DNA from: HGM04593 sp045647745
Lineage (GTDB): Bacteria > Bacteroidota > Bacteroidia > Bacteroidales > Bacteroidaceae
Direction: 5' to 3'
NCBI GenBank assembly: GCA_045647745.1
Contig: JAZRMQ010000005.1
Span: 1-53,309, forward strand
DNA: 53,309 nt
Part shown: piece after piece, positions 46,281 through 53,309 of the stretch
Numbering within the stretch: the first letter of the stretch is position 1
Layout of the letters: every line of letters begins with the position of its first letter
The notes under the pieces: generated by a model
The model's input: the letters and a program-made list of their open reading frames with translations, nothing else
Told to the model about the DNA's origin: nothing
Databases searched by the model: none
Made by a program: the position numbers and the translations under genes

Positions 46281-46335
46281 GTTGTTGATATTGTTTGACG
46301 TTTAGCGATTTTCTCCCGCCTACGTAGTTAAGCGA

Positions 46336-46343
46336 CAAAAGTA
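46336..46343 (-). promoter_or_regulatory. Candidate -7 box of the ABC exporter
   Basis: Minus-strand TACTTTTG matches TAnnTTTG, 56 bases upstream of the start codon. An equal plus-strand box lies only 16 bases away at 46359-46366. Confidence 0.4.
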
Positions 46344-46436
46344 TAAAAAAACAATCATTACTTTTGTTTTTGAGGGTAAAAAATGGATTAAAGTATTAAA
46401 AATCGCAGAAAACTCTTTTTTATGATTAATAATAAC

Positions 46437-46444
46437 TAAATTTG
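46437..46444 (+). promoter_or_regulatory. Candidate -7 box of the transglutaminase-like gene
   Basis: TAAATTTG matches TAnnTTTG, 31 bases before the ATG at 46476. A second plus-strand match (TACTTTTG) lies at 46359-46366. Neither has a clear TTG at -33. Confidence 0.4.
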
Positions 46445-46475
46445 TAGCTATAAATTTACGGGAAAAACTAATTTT

Positions 46476-49112
46476 ATGAAAAAATACGTAATACTTTTTG
46501 CAGCCGCAATGCTCTCGCTTATGCCATTGTCGGCACGTGAAAATCTTGACAGAAACGGCAAGATTGCCAAAGATTTCAAAGCTCGTCGTGAAGTGGTAAC
46601 GGATAATGGATATTTCGACATTTTTAAAACGCTGTCGGGTAGCCGTTTACAGGCAATGCAGTTTCTTTATGCTTATATGCCTCTCCCCGATATTGCCGAT
46701 TACAGTGCCGATTTTCATTTGCAGAATGTTGATTATGCACTGAAGGCACGCGCCGAGATGCCTTGGGGAAAGCAGGTGCCTGTTAGGGAGTTTTTGCATT
46801 TTGTGTTGCCCGTCAGGGTAAACAATGAAAATATGGATAGCAGTCGTGCTGTTTTTTATAAAGAACTCAGGGAAAGAGTGCAGGACCTTACAATGCGCGA
46901 GGCTGTGCTCGAGGTCAATCATTGGTGTCACGAAAAGGTAACATACACCCCGAGCGATATTCGCACAAGTTCTCCTTTGGCAACAGTGCGCACAGCGTAT
47001 GGCCGTTGCGGCGAGGAATCAACCTTCACCGTTGCAGCCTTGCGTGCAGTGGGTATTCCGGCCCGTCAGGTGTATACTCCCCGTTGGGCTCACACCGATA
47101 ACAACCACGCGTGGGTTGAGGCGTGGGTCGATGGCGAGTGGCATTTTCTTGGTGCTTGCGAGCCCGAGCCGGTGCTTGACCTTGCTTGGTTCAATGCTCC
47201 GGCATCGCGCGGAATGTTGATGCACACTAATGTTTTTGGTAGTTACAACGGCCCCGAGGAGGTGCTTGGCGTGACTCCCTGCTACACCGAGATTAACGTG
47301 ACTGCCAACTATGCTCCGGTTGTTACAACAACCATTTGTGTTGTCGATGAGGCAGGAGCACCATTGAAGGCTAATGTAGAGTTCAAGATATTTAATTACG
47401 CCGAGTTTTTTACTGCTGCATCTAAAGAGACCGACAATAACGGTCGCGCGTCTATCACCTCGGGCTACGGCGATATGGTTGCTTGGGCTTCGGTGGGTGG
47501 CAAGTTCGGTTTTGTGAAATTCACAGCCGGCAAGGATAAAAATGTAAAGCTTGTTGTTGACAAGGCGCCGGGGTACAGCGCAACATTCGAAATGAATATT
47601 GTTCCTCCGCGTGAGCGTAATACCGTGCCGTTTGTCACAGCCGAACAGGCTGCCGAGAATGGCCGTCGCTTTGCTTGCGAGGATTCAATCCGCAATGCTT
47701 ATGTGGCGACATTTATGACTGCTGATGAGGCTCTTGCTTTTGCACAAAAACTGGAGTTCAACGATGGTCACGAAAAGGTGGTAGCTCAACTGCTGCTTAA
47801 ATCACGTGGCAACCATAAGACGATTAAAAAATTCTTGTCCGAAACGCCTCGCGAGGAGCTTGAACTTGCCTATTATCTCCTTTTGAGTATATCGGACAAA
47901 GATTTGCGTGATGTCAATATAAGAGTGTTGCGCGACCATTTGAAACATTCGGCTCGCAATGGATGCTACGATGAGGTTTATCGCAAATATATCCTTAACC
48001 CGCGTGTGAGCAATGAGATGATTACCCCCTATAAGCGCTTTTTCAAACGCCAATTTAATGCCGATGAGAGAAAGCACTTTGCCGGCGATCCGCAACGATG
48101 GGTAAAATGGTGTCGTGACAGTATCAAGGTTGATGCTTTGTGGAATCCCTTGTCGCTCTGTATGTCGCCAAGAGGAGTATGGAATATGCGTGTCACCGAC
48201 CCGCACTCACGCGATATCTTCTTTGTTTCGGGCGCTCGTGCAATGGGTATTCCTGCGCGCATAGACGAGGTGACAGGCAAGACACAGTATCTCGAGAATA
48301 ACAAATGGTTTGATGTTGATTTTGACGTCGTGGCAACAGCGGCAAAGAGTGCTCCGCAAGGTACGCTAAAAGCGGCATTCACTCCCACACGTTTCATTGA
48401 TAATCCCCGTTACTATTCGCACTTTTCAATTTCAAAGATTGTCGATGGTCGTTTGCAGTTGTTGGGCTACCCCGAGGAGGGCGTGACTTGGGAGTCGCTG
48501 CTCAAAGATGGTACAGCCTTGGACGAAGGTGATTATTTTATGATGAGCGGAACCCGTATGGCCGATGGCAGTGTACTTGCTCATTTGACCTTCTTCACTA
48601 TCAAGGGGGGCGAGCAGTGCAATCTTGAATATGTGCAGCGCGAGAGCAGTGAACAATTGCAGGTGATTGGTGATTTTAATAGCGAGAATTTGTTCTACGA
48701 CCTTGCCGAGGAGAGAACGCGCTCGTTGCTTTCGTCAACAGGCCGAGGTTATTATATCATTGCTGTGATAGCCCCGGGCAGTGAACCCACCAATCATTTC
48801 TTGCGTGATGTGATGCCTTACAAGAATGATTTTGAAAAGTGGGGGCAAAAAATGGTGCTTCTTTTCCGCGATAAAGACGAGGCCGGTCGCTTTGTGAATG
48901 ATTTTCCCTCTCTGCCGTCGACAGTGGTGTGGGGCACAGATATTGATGACAAGATATACAATGAGATTGTGACGAATATGAAATTGCAAAATCCCAATCG
49001 TCCGTTGATTCTTGTTGCCGATACTTTTAATCGTGTGGTATTTATCTCGCAGGGTTATTCAATAGGCCTTGGCGAGCAACTGGTTAAGGTTATAAAGCAG
49101 CTTGGTGAATAA
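46476..49112 (+). CDS. Secreted transglutaminase-like protein with thioredoxin-like C-terminus
   Basis: The 878-residue product has a signal peptide (MKKYVILFAAAMLSLMPLSA). A transglutaminase-core domain carries C178 in YGRCGEESTFTVAALRAVGI and H211 in NNHAWVEAWVDGEWHFLGAC. The third position, normally Asp, falls in GACEPEP, so the triad is not canonical. A carboxypeptidase-regulatory-like insert follows (TTICVVDEAGAPLKANVEFK). A second region recalls the first (FVSGARAMGIPARIDEV). The C-terminal 110 residues look like a thioredoxin fold (YYIIAVIAPGSEPTNHFLRD, VVFISQGYSIGLGEQLVKVI) without CxxC. Probably a periplasmic or secreted peptidase-like enzyme. Its substrate is unknown and it is monocistronic. 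Confidence 0.82.
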   Translation: MKKYVILFAAAMLSLMPLSARENLDRNGKIAKDFKARREVVTDNGYFDIFKTLSGSRLQAMQFLYAYMPLPDIADYSADFHLQNVDYALKARAEMPWGKQVPVREFLHFVLPVRVNNENMDSSRAVFYKELRERVQDLTMREAVLEVNHWCHEKVTYTPSDIRTSSPLATVRTAYGRCGEESTFTVAALRAVGIPARQVYTPRWAHTDNNHAWVEAWVDGEWHFLGACEPEPVLDLAWFNAPASRGMLMHTNVFGSYNGPEEVLGVTPCYTEINVTANYAPVVTTTICVVDEAGAPLKANVEFKIFNYAEFFTAASKETDNNGRASITSGYGDMVAWASVGGKFGFVKFTAGKDKNVKLVVDKAPGYSATFEMNIVPPRERNTVPFVTAEQAAENGRRFACEDSIRNAYVATFMTADEALAFAQKLEFNDGHEKVVAQLLLKSRGNHKTIKKFLSETPREELELAYYLLLSISDKDLRDVNIRVLRDHLKHSARNGCYDEVYRKYILNPRVSNEMITPYKRFFKRQFNADERKHFAGDPQRWVKWCRDSIKVDALWNPLSLCMSPRGVWNMRVTDPHSRDIFFVSGARAMGIPARIDEVTGKTQYLENNKWFDVDFDVVATAAKSAPQGTLKAAFTPTRFIDNPRYYSHFSISKIVDGRLQLLGYPEEGVTWESLLKDGTALDEGDYFMMSGTRMADGSVLAHLTFFTIKGGEQCNLEYVQRESSEQLQVIGDFNSENLFYDLAEERTRSLLSSTGRGYYIIAVIAPGSEPTNHFLRDVMPYKNDFEKWGQKMVLLFRDKDEAGRFVNDFPSLPSTVVWGTDIDDKIYNEIVTNMKLQNPNRPLILVADTFNRVVFISQGYSIGLGEQLVKVIKQLGE

Positions 49113-49128
49113 TAGTTGTGAGGATTGT

Positions 49129-49173
49129 GTCATATTGAGCGCAGCGAAGCTTCCTGCCTCCTTCGCGTATGAC
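49129..49173. repeat. REP-like palindrome between two plus-strand genes
   Basis: The segment contains TTGAGCGCAGCGAA (49135-49148), identical to the core of the repeats at 116-139 and 248-270. GTCATA at 49129-49134 pairs with TATGAC at 49168-49173, and GCGAAG with CTTCGC inside, so it can form a hairpin. It overlaps the upstream candidate start of the permease gene, which argues for the later ATG. Confidence 0.65.
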
Positions 49174-49195
49174 AAACTGTTTATTTGTGGATAAT

Positions 49196-50467
49196 ATGAG
49201 AGAGATTTTTGAACTTGTGAACAGTATGTCGCCCTATCTGCTGTTGGGCTTTACTTTGGCTGGTATAATGCACGCTTTTGTGCCCGGTGCAATCTATAAT
49301 CGCTTTTTGAGTGGGGCAAACTTTCGTTCGGTGCTCAATGCTGCTTTATTGGGAGTGCCGCTTCCGCTCTGCTCTTGCGGTGTTATTCCCACGGCAATGT
49401 CCCTGAGAAAAGATGGTGCATCGAAAGGGGCAACAGTATCGTTTCTTATCGCTACTCCGCAAACAGGGATAGATTCTATCATAGCAACCTATTCGTTGAT
49501 GGGGTTGCCTTTTGCTCTGTTGCGCCCATTTGCGGCACTTGTTACAGCTCTTTTTGGTGGTGCATTGGTAAATGTGACAGATAAGGAGGAGCGTGTGATA
49601 AAAGAGGAAAAATCCGAGCGTCGTTGTTGTGATGAGCAACAGAGTCTGACGTTCAAGCAAAGGCTGAAGAGCGCAGCAAGCTATGCTTATATTGAGATGA
49701 TGCAGGATATTGGCAAATGGTTGGTGATGGGGCTTGTTGTTGCAGGGCTGATAACAGTCTTTGTCCCTGATACCTTTTTTTCACTCTTTGCCGAAAGACC
49801 TTTTGCCAGTATGCTCCTTGTGCTTTTGTTTGCAATCCCAATGTATCTTTGCGCAACAGGCAGCATTCCAATAGCCGTTGCTCTGATGCTTAAAGGGCTC
49901 TCTCCCGGCACGGCACTGGTGCTGTTGATGGCAGGGCCGGCGGTTAATGTTGCCTCGTTGCTTGTTATTGGCAAGGTGATGGGGCGCAAAAGCCTTTTTA
50001 CCTATCTGTTCTCCATTATCGGTTGCGCAATTTTCTTTGGCTTAGGCATTGATTATCTGTTGCCTCGTGAGTGGTTTACATCATCGCTTGCGCATATTCA
50101 TAGTTGCCATAGTTGTAGCGAACTCTCATATTTCAACACAGTGTGCAGCGTGGTGCTTGCCTTGTTGTTGGCAAATGCTTTTATTCAAAAATATCGTAAA
50201 AGTAGCTCCTCTGCAACGCTGGGGAGCAATCCGCCCGGCACTTGCAGTTGCCAAGCGTGCAGTGCTGCACCTTTGAGTATTACAATAAAAGGAATGAACT
50301 GCAACCACTGCAAGAGCAATGCCGAGGCTGCGATTTTGAAGATTGCCGGTGTTGAGAGCGTGGAGATTGACCTTGTGAGTGGCCGCACCGCAATCCACGG
50401 CAACCCCAACAAAGAGGATATTATAAAAGCCGTTGAAGCGCTAGGATTCTCGGTTGTGGAGGGTTGA
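49196..50467 (+). CDS. SO_0444-like Cu/Zn efflux permease fused to a heavy-metal-associated domain
   Basis: I start the protein at 49196 (MREIFELVNSMSPYLLLGF), giving 423 residues. The in-frame ATG at 49169 lies inside a REP-like palindrome. The permease domain (PF03773-like) has eight or so helices, with VPLPLCSCGVIPTAMSLRKD and a mirrored second half (FAIPMYLCATGSIPIAVALM). A periplasmic or cytoplasmic loop has HIHSCHSCSEL. A cysteine-rich linker (TCSCQACSAAP) joins it to a C-terminal HMA domain with ITIKGMNCNHCKSNAEAAIL (C369 and C372). The cysteines and histidines point to soft metal handling, probably efflux of Cu or Zn. No metal-responsive regulator gene is adjacent. Confidence 0.88.
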   Translation: MREIFELVNSMSPYLLLGFTLAGIMHAFVPGAIYNRFLSGANFRSVLNAALLGVPLPLCSCGVIPTAMSLRKDGASKGATVSFLIATPQTGIDSIIATYSLMGLPFALLRPFAALVTALFGGALVNVTDKEERVIKEEKSERRCCDEQQSLTFKQRLKSAASYAYIEMMQDIGKWLVMGLVVAGLITVFVPDTFFSLFAERPFASMLLVLLFAIPMYLCATGSIPIAVALMLKGLSPGTALVLLMAGPAVNVASLLVIGKVMGRKSLFTYLFSIIGCAIFFGLGIDYLLPREWFTSSLAHIHSCHSCSELSYFNTVCSVVLALLLANAFIQKYRKSSSSATLGSNPPGTCSCQACSAAPLSITIKGMNCNHCKSNAEAAILKIAGVESVEIDLVSGRTAIHGNPNKEDIIKAVEALGFSVVEG

Positions 50468-50494
50468 GTGTGTTTAACGAATTGAAAACAAAAC

Positions 50495-50516
50495 TTTAAT
50501 AGTTGCAACTATTAAA
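50495..50516. repeat. Perfect 22-bp palindrome
   Basis: The half-site TTTAATAGTTG is followed directly by its exact reverse complement, with no loop. It begins 28 bases after the permease stop and about 110 bases before the LRR gene. It has no T run, so an operator or cruciform is as likely as a terminator. Confidence 0.6.
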
Positions 50517-50627
50517 CATCATTGCATTTGCAGTGTAAAAATGTAGGAATAATCTAGGCTTAATTAAAAGCCATTGAGTAATATTTTGGCGTTGACCCGC
50601 TTTAAAAAGAGATAATATATAATTTCT

Positions 50628-53309
50628 ATGAAAACAATTAAACATATATTCACTATGTTGCTGTTGCTGTGCACAACAGCAGTAGCAGCCCAAAACTTTA
50701 AGGTTAATGGTATTTATTACAGCGTCACCGATGCTACAAACAAAACAGTGGCGGTTACTTACAGGGGAGCATCTTCTTGGGACTATTCCAACGAGTACAC
50801 CGGCAGTGTTGTAATCCCCGAGAGTGTTACTTACAGTGAAGTAACCTACCGTGTTACAAGCATTGGAGATGATGCGTTCTTTGATTGCTCAAGGCTTACC
50901 AGCGTTGTAATCCCGAGCTGCGTAATAAGCATTGGAGAGGGTGCGTTCTATAAATGCACCGGGCTAACAAGCGTTGTAATTCCAAACAGCGTAACAAGCA
51001 TTGGTTATCAAGCGTTCTATAATTGCACCGGACTTACAAGTATAATAGTAGCAACCGGTAACGCAAATTATGATAGCCGTGACAATTGCAATGCAATAAT
51101 AGAGACTGCAACAAATACATTGGTTGCCGGTTGTAAAAACACATTAATACCTAACAGCGTAACAAGCATTGGAAATTATGCGTTCTATCGTTGCTCAGGC
51201 CTCACCAGTGTTGTAATCCCCAACAGCGTTACAAGCATTGGATATGAAGCGTTCTCTGGTTGCACCGGGCTTACAAGTGTTGAAATTCCTAACAGCGTCA
51301 CAAGCATTGATGAGTGGGCGTTCTGTGATTGCACCGGGCTTACCAGCGTTGAAATAGGTAACAGCGTTACAAGCATTGGAGATTATGCGTTCTATAAATG
51401 CACCGGGCTTACAAGCATTGTAATTCCTAACAGCGTTACAAGCATTGGAGAGGGTGCGTTTGATGGTTGCACCGGGCTTACAAGTGTTGAAATTCCTAAC
51501 AGCGTTACAAGCATTGGACGTTCTGCGTTTGGTAGTTGCACCGGGCTTACAAGCATTGTAATCCCTAACTGCGTGACAAGTATTGGAAATTATGCGTTCG
51601 AAGATTGCACCGGGCTTTCCAGCATTGAAATTCCTAATAGCGTAACAAGCATTGGGGTTGGTGCATTCAATAATTGCACCGGGCTTATGAGTATAATAGT
51701 AGCAACCGGTAACGTAAATTACGATAGCCGTGACAATTGCAATGCAATAATAGAGACTGCAACAAATACATTGGTTGCCGGTTGTAAAAACACATTAATT
51801 CCTAATAGCGTAACAAGCATTGGAAGTTCTGCGTTCCGTGATTGCACCGGGCTTACCAGTGTTGTAATCCCAAATAGCGTTACAAGCATTGGAGATTATG
51901 CGTTCTATCGTTGCTCAGACCTCACCAGTGTTGTAATCCCCAACAGCGTAACAAGCATTGGAGAGGGTGCGTTCTATAATTGCACCGGGCTAAAGACTGT
52001 TATAAATTTCTCAAATTTAATATTCAGTAAAGGCTCAAGCGATTATGGTAATATTGTATATTATGCCGATAAAGTGTATAATTTATCCGAAGGATTTATT
52101 GAAAATGATTTTGTATTAGGAAAAGTAGATGATGTAAATACACTGCTTACCTATTTGGGCAATGCAACAGAAGTAATATTGCCAGCCGATTATAAAGGTG
52201 AAAGTTATATTATTGGTGCAGATGTATTTAAAGGTAATACGACAATTACCAGTGTTGTAATCCCTAACAGCGTTACAAACATTGGTGATGATGCGTTCAG
52301 GGGTTCCTCCGGGCTTAAGACTATTTATAATTTCTCTAATTTAACATTCAGCAAAGGTTCAAGCGACTATGGTTATATTGCATATTATGCCGACAATGTG
52401 TATAATTTATCCGAAGGATTTATTGAAAATGATTTTGTATTAGGAAAAGTAAATGGTGTAAATACATTGGTAGGTTATTTAGGCAATGCAACAGAACTGA
52501 CCCTGCCGGCTGATTATAAAGGTGAGAATTATGCTATTGGTGCAAGCGTATTCAATGGTAACACAACAATTACCAGTGTCGTAATCCCCAACAGCGTAAC
52601 AAGCATTGGAGATTATGCGTTCCGTGGTTGCACCGGGCTTACCAGCATTGTAATCCCCAACAGCGTTACAAGCATTGGACGTGGAGCGTTCTATAATTGC
52701 ACTGGGCTTGCTAGCATTGTAATCCCCAACAGCGTTACAAGCATTGGAAATGCTGCGTTCTCTGATTGCACCGGGGTCAAGACTATTTACAACTTCTCTA
52801 ATTTAACATTCAGTGAAGGCTCATACGGGTATGGTGAAATTGCATATTATGCCGATAAAGTGTATAATTTACCCGAAGGATTTGTTGAAAATGATTTTGT
52901 ATTAGGAAAAGTAAATGGTGTAAATACATTGGTAGGTTATTTGGGCAATGCTACAAAATTAACCTTGCCGGCTGATTATAAAGGTGAAAGTTATATTATT
53001 GATGCAGATGTATTTAAAGGTAACACAACAATTACTAGTGTTGTAATCCCTAACAGCGTCACAAGCATTGGACTGAGCGGATTTGAAGGATGTAGTAATG
53101 TGGAGACATTATATATAGGCAGTTCTATAGAGAGTATTGGTAGCAAGGCTTTTGCCGGTTGCGAAAAAATAACTGAAATTAAAGTAGCTTTGGAAAAACC
53201 AATCAGAGGAAGTAATGATATATTTACCGATGCAGTATATGACAATGCAACGTTGTACGTTCCCAATGGTACAAAATCTTTGTATGAAAAGCGAGAACCG
53301 TGGAATATA
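50628..53309 (+). CDS. BspA-like leucine-rich-repeat surface protein (3' end outside window)
   Basis: The frame is open from the ATG at 50628 to the window edge (894 codons, no stop). A signal peptide (MKTIKHIFTMLLLLCTTAVA) is followed by a short N-domain and then LRR_5 (BspA-type) repeats of 23 residues. The repeat pattern is LTSVVIPNSVTSIGxxAFxx followed by CTG. Eighteen repeats with the AF motif start at 50874. Two 56-residue modules (IIVATGNANYDSRDNC, TLIPNSVTSIG) and three 108-residue modules (FSNLTF, YNLSEGF, LPADYKG) interrupt the array. The last residues seen (ATLYVPNGTKSLYEKREPW) resemble the usual post-LRR segment, so the true end may be near. Homologues mediate adhesion to host matrix. 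Anchoring is unknown because the C-terminus is missing. Confidence 0.9.
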   Translation, partial: MKTIKHIFTMLLLLCTTAVAAQNFKVNGIYYSVTDATNKTVAVTYRGASSWDYSNEYTGSVVIPESVTYSEVTYRVTSIGDDAFFDCSRLTSVVIPSCVISIGEGAFYKCTGLTSVVIPNSVTSIGYQAFYNCTGLTSIIVATGNANYDSRDNCNAIIETATNTLVAGCKNTLIPNSVTSIGNYAFYRCSGLTSVVIPNSVTSIGYEAFSGCTGLTSVEIPNSVTSIDEWAFCDCTGLTSVEIGNSVTSIGDYAFYKCTGLTSIVIPNSVTSIGEGAFDGCTGLTSVEIPNSVTSIGRSAFGSCTGLTSIVIPNCVTSIGNYAFEDCTGLSSIEIPNSVTSIGVGAFNNCTGLMSIIVATGNVNYDSRDNCNAIIETATNTLVAGCKNTLIPNSVTSIGSSAFRDCTGLTSVVIPNSVTSIGDYAFYRCSDLTSVVIPNSVTSIGEGAFYNCTGLKTVINFSNLIFSKGSSDYGNIVYYADKVYNLSEGFIENDFVLGKVDDVNTLLTYLGNATEVILPADYKGESYIIGADVFKGNTTITSVVIPNSVTNIGDDAFRGSSGLKTIYNFSNLTFSKGSSDYGYIAYYADNVYNLSEGFIENDFVLGKVNGVNTLVGYLGNATELTLPADYKGENYAIGASVFNGNTTITSVVIPNSVTSIGDYAFRGCTGLTSIVIPNSVTSIGRGAFYNCTGLASIVIPNSVTSIGNAAFSDCTGVKTIYNFSNLTFSEGSYGYGEIAYYADKVYNLPEGFVENDFVLGKVNGVNTLVGYLGNATKLTLPADYKGESYIIDADVFKGNTTITSVVIPNSVTSIGLSGFEGCSNVETLYIGSSIESIGSKAFAGCEKITEIKVALEKPIRGSNDIFTDAVYDNATLYVPNGTKSLYEKREPWNI
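51012..51179 (+). repeat. 168-bp in-frame module, copy 1 of the LRR gene
   Basis: The module extends from one AF codon pair to the next and replaces the usual 69-bp spacing. It encodes IIVATGNANYDSRDNCNAII and TLVAGCKNTLIPNSV. Bases 51072-51148 are identical to 51723-51799 in copy 2. Confidence 0.85.
51663..51830 (+). repeat. 168-bp in-frame module, copy 2 of the LRR gene
   Basis: Second copy, 651 bp downstream of copy 1 and in the same frame. Differences from copy 1 are confined to the ends; the central 77 bases are identical. Confidence 0.85.
51969..52292 (+). repeat. 324-bp in-frame module, copy 1 of the LRR gene
   Basis: The module encodes NFSNLIFSKGSSDYGNI, YNLSEGFIENDFVLGKV, TYLGNATEVILPADYKG and the LRR return TTITSVVIPNSVTNIG. 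It joins copy 2 directly. Confidence 0.85.
52293..52616 (+). repeat. 324-bp in-frame module, copy 2 of the LRR gene
   Basis: Same length and phase as copy 1, with NFSNLTFSKGSSDYGYI and VGYLGNATELTLPADYKG. It abuts copy 1, and two ordinary 69-bp LRR units follow (52617-52754). Confidence 0.85.
52755..53078 (+). repeat. 324-bp in-frame module, copy 3 of the LRR gene
   Basis: Third copy, with NFSNLTFSEGSYGYGEI and VGYLGNATKLTLPADYKG. At its end the AF codons are replaced by GF (LSGFEGCSNV), the switch to the capping segment. Confidence 0.85.

Noticed and set aside
49169..49195. Upstream ATG for the metal permease
   Set aside because: It lies in the REP-like palindrome and adds nine residues not expected before the first membrane helix.
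50592..50616. TTGACC and TAATAT as a sigma-70 type promoter for the LRR gene
   Set aside because: The spacing is about 15 bases and Bacteroidota use a different consensus; chance similarity in AT-rich sequence is more likely.
51185..51376. Antisense open frame in the LRR region
   Set aside because: It is the reverse reading of the repeat units (repeated MLVTLL..STLVSPV), an artefact of periodic sequence.
50874..52760. Regular repeats that could suggest a CRISPR array
   Set aside because: The 69-bp period is an exact multiple of three in an open frame, and the units translate to the BspA LRR motif. There are no unique spacers of constant length.
52991..53266. Antisense open frame at the end of the window
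   Set aside because: It is also a shadow of the LRR gene, whose forward frame stays open and ends with a family-like capping segment.

Overview
This window looks like chromosomal DNA of a Bacteroidota species, most likely order Bacteroidales. The evidence is a SusC/SusD pair, an OmpA-independent CarboxypepD_reg/beta-barrel receptor, a complete sprA (Sov) gene of the type IX secretion system, lipoproteins with acidic residues after the lipobox cysteine, almost no Shine-Dalgarno sequences, and repeated TAnnTTTG (-7) boxes, in three cases with a TTG at -33. I cannot name the genus from sequence alone. Thirty-five protein genes (two cut by the window edges) and one tRNA gene are called. Most of the window is ordinary core chromosome.

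Layout. 1-351: the last codons of an IS110-like transposase, a patch of REP-like palindromic and tandem repeats, and a strong terminator. 352-5734 (-): susC-susD nutrient-uptake pair. 6008-8870 (-): korA-korB, 2-oxoacid:ferredoxin oxidoreductase. 9017-11497 (-): single outer-membrane receptor. 11593-17045 (-): adaptor-RND pump-TolC efflux operon. 17352-20792 (+): efp, glycosyltransferase, radC, MIP18/SufT-like gene and lpxH-like gene in a tight run. 20891-22498 (+): AT-rich phosphoethanolamine transferase, converging on 22506-26015 (-): GDPD-like lipoprotein, orphan TolC-type protein and CCA-adding enzyme. 26181-27023 (+): unknown lipoprotein. 27102-29350 (-): pta-ackA. 29575-33431 (-): fur-purA-Zn-peptidase-hisS. 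33636-34729 (-): AraC-type regulator overlapping an AlkD-like DNA repair gene. 34871-35677 (-): TPR protein. 35911-35985 (+): tRNA-Arg(CCT). 36048-44505 (-): ruvA-sprA-L,D-transpeptidase. 44616-46280 (-): ABC exporter. 46476-49112 (+): transglutaminase-like protein with a thioredoxin-like tail. 49196-50467 (+): Cu/Zn-type permease fused to an HMA domain. 50628-end (+): BspA-like leucine-rich-repeat protein, cut by the window edge.

How the genes work together. pta-ackA and korAB are parts of anaerobic energy metabolism: KorAB exchanges ferredoxin reductant with 2-oxoacid/acyl-CoA, and Pta-AckA make ATP and acetate from acetyl-CoA. Envelope functions dominate the rest: nutrient uptake, drug or solute efflux, lipid A synthesis (LpxH) and possible lipid A decoration (EptA-like), peptidoglycan cross-linking, type IX secretion through SprA, and a repeat-built surface protein.

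The least ordinary parts are the LRR gene, built from nested in-frame DNA duplications (69, 168 and 324 bp; two copies share 77 identical bases), the REP-like palindromes beside an IS110-like end with a related copy near 49.1 kb, the metal permease with an extra cysteine-rich linker, and the AT-rich eptA/GDPD pair. I did not find a CRISPR array, phage, or clear defence system.
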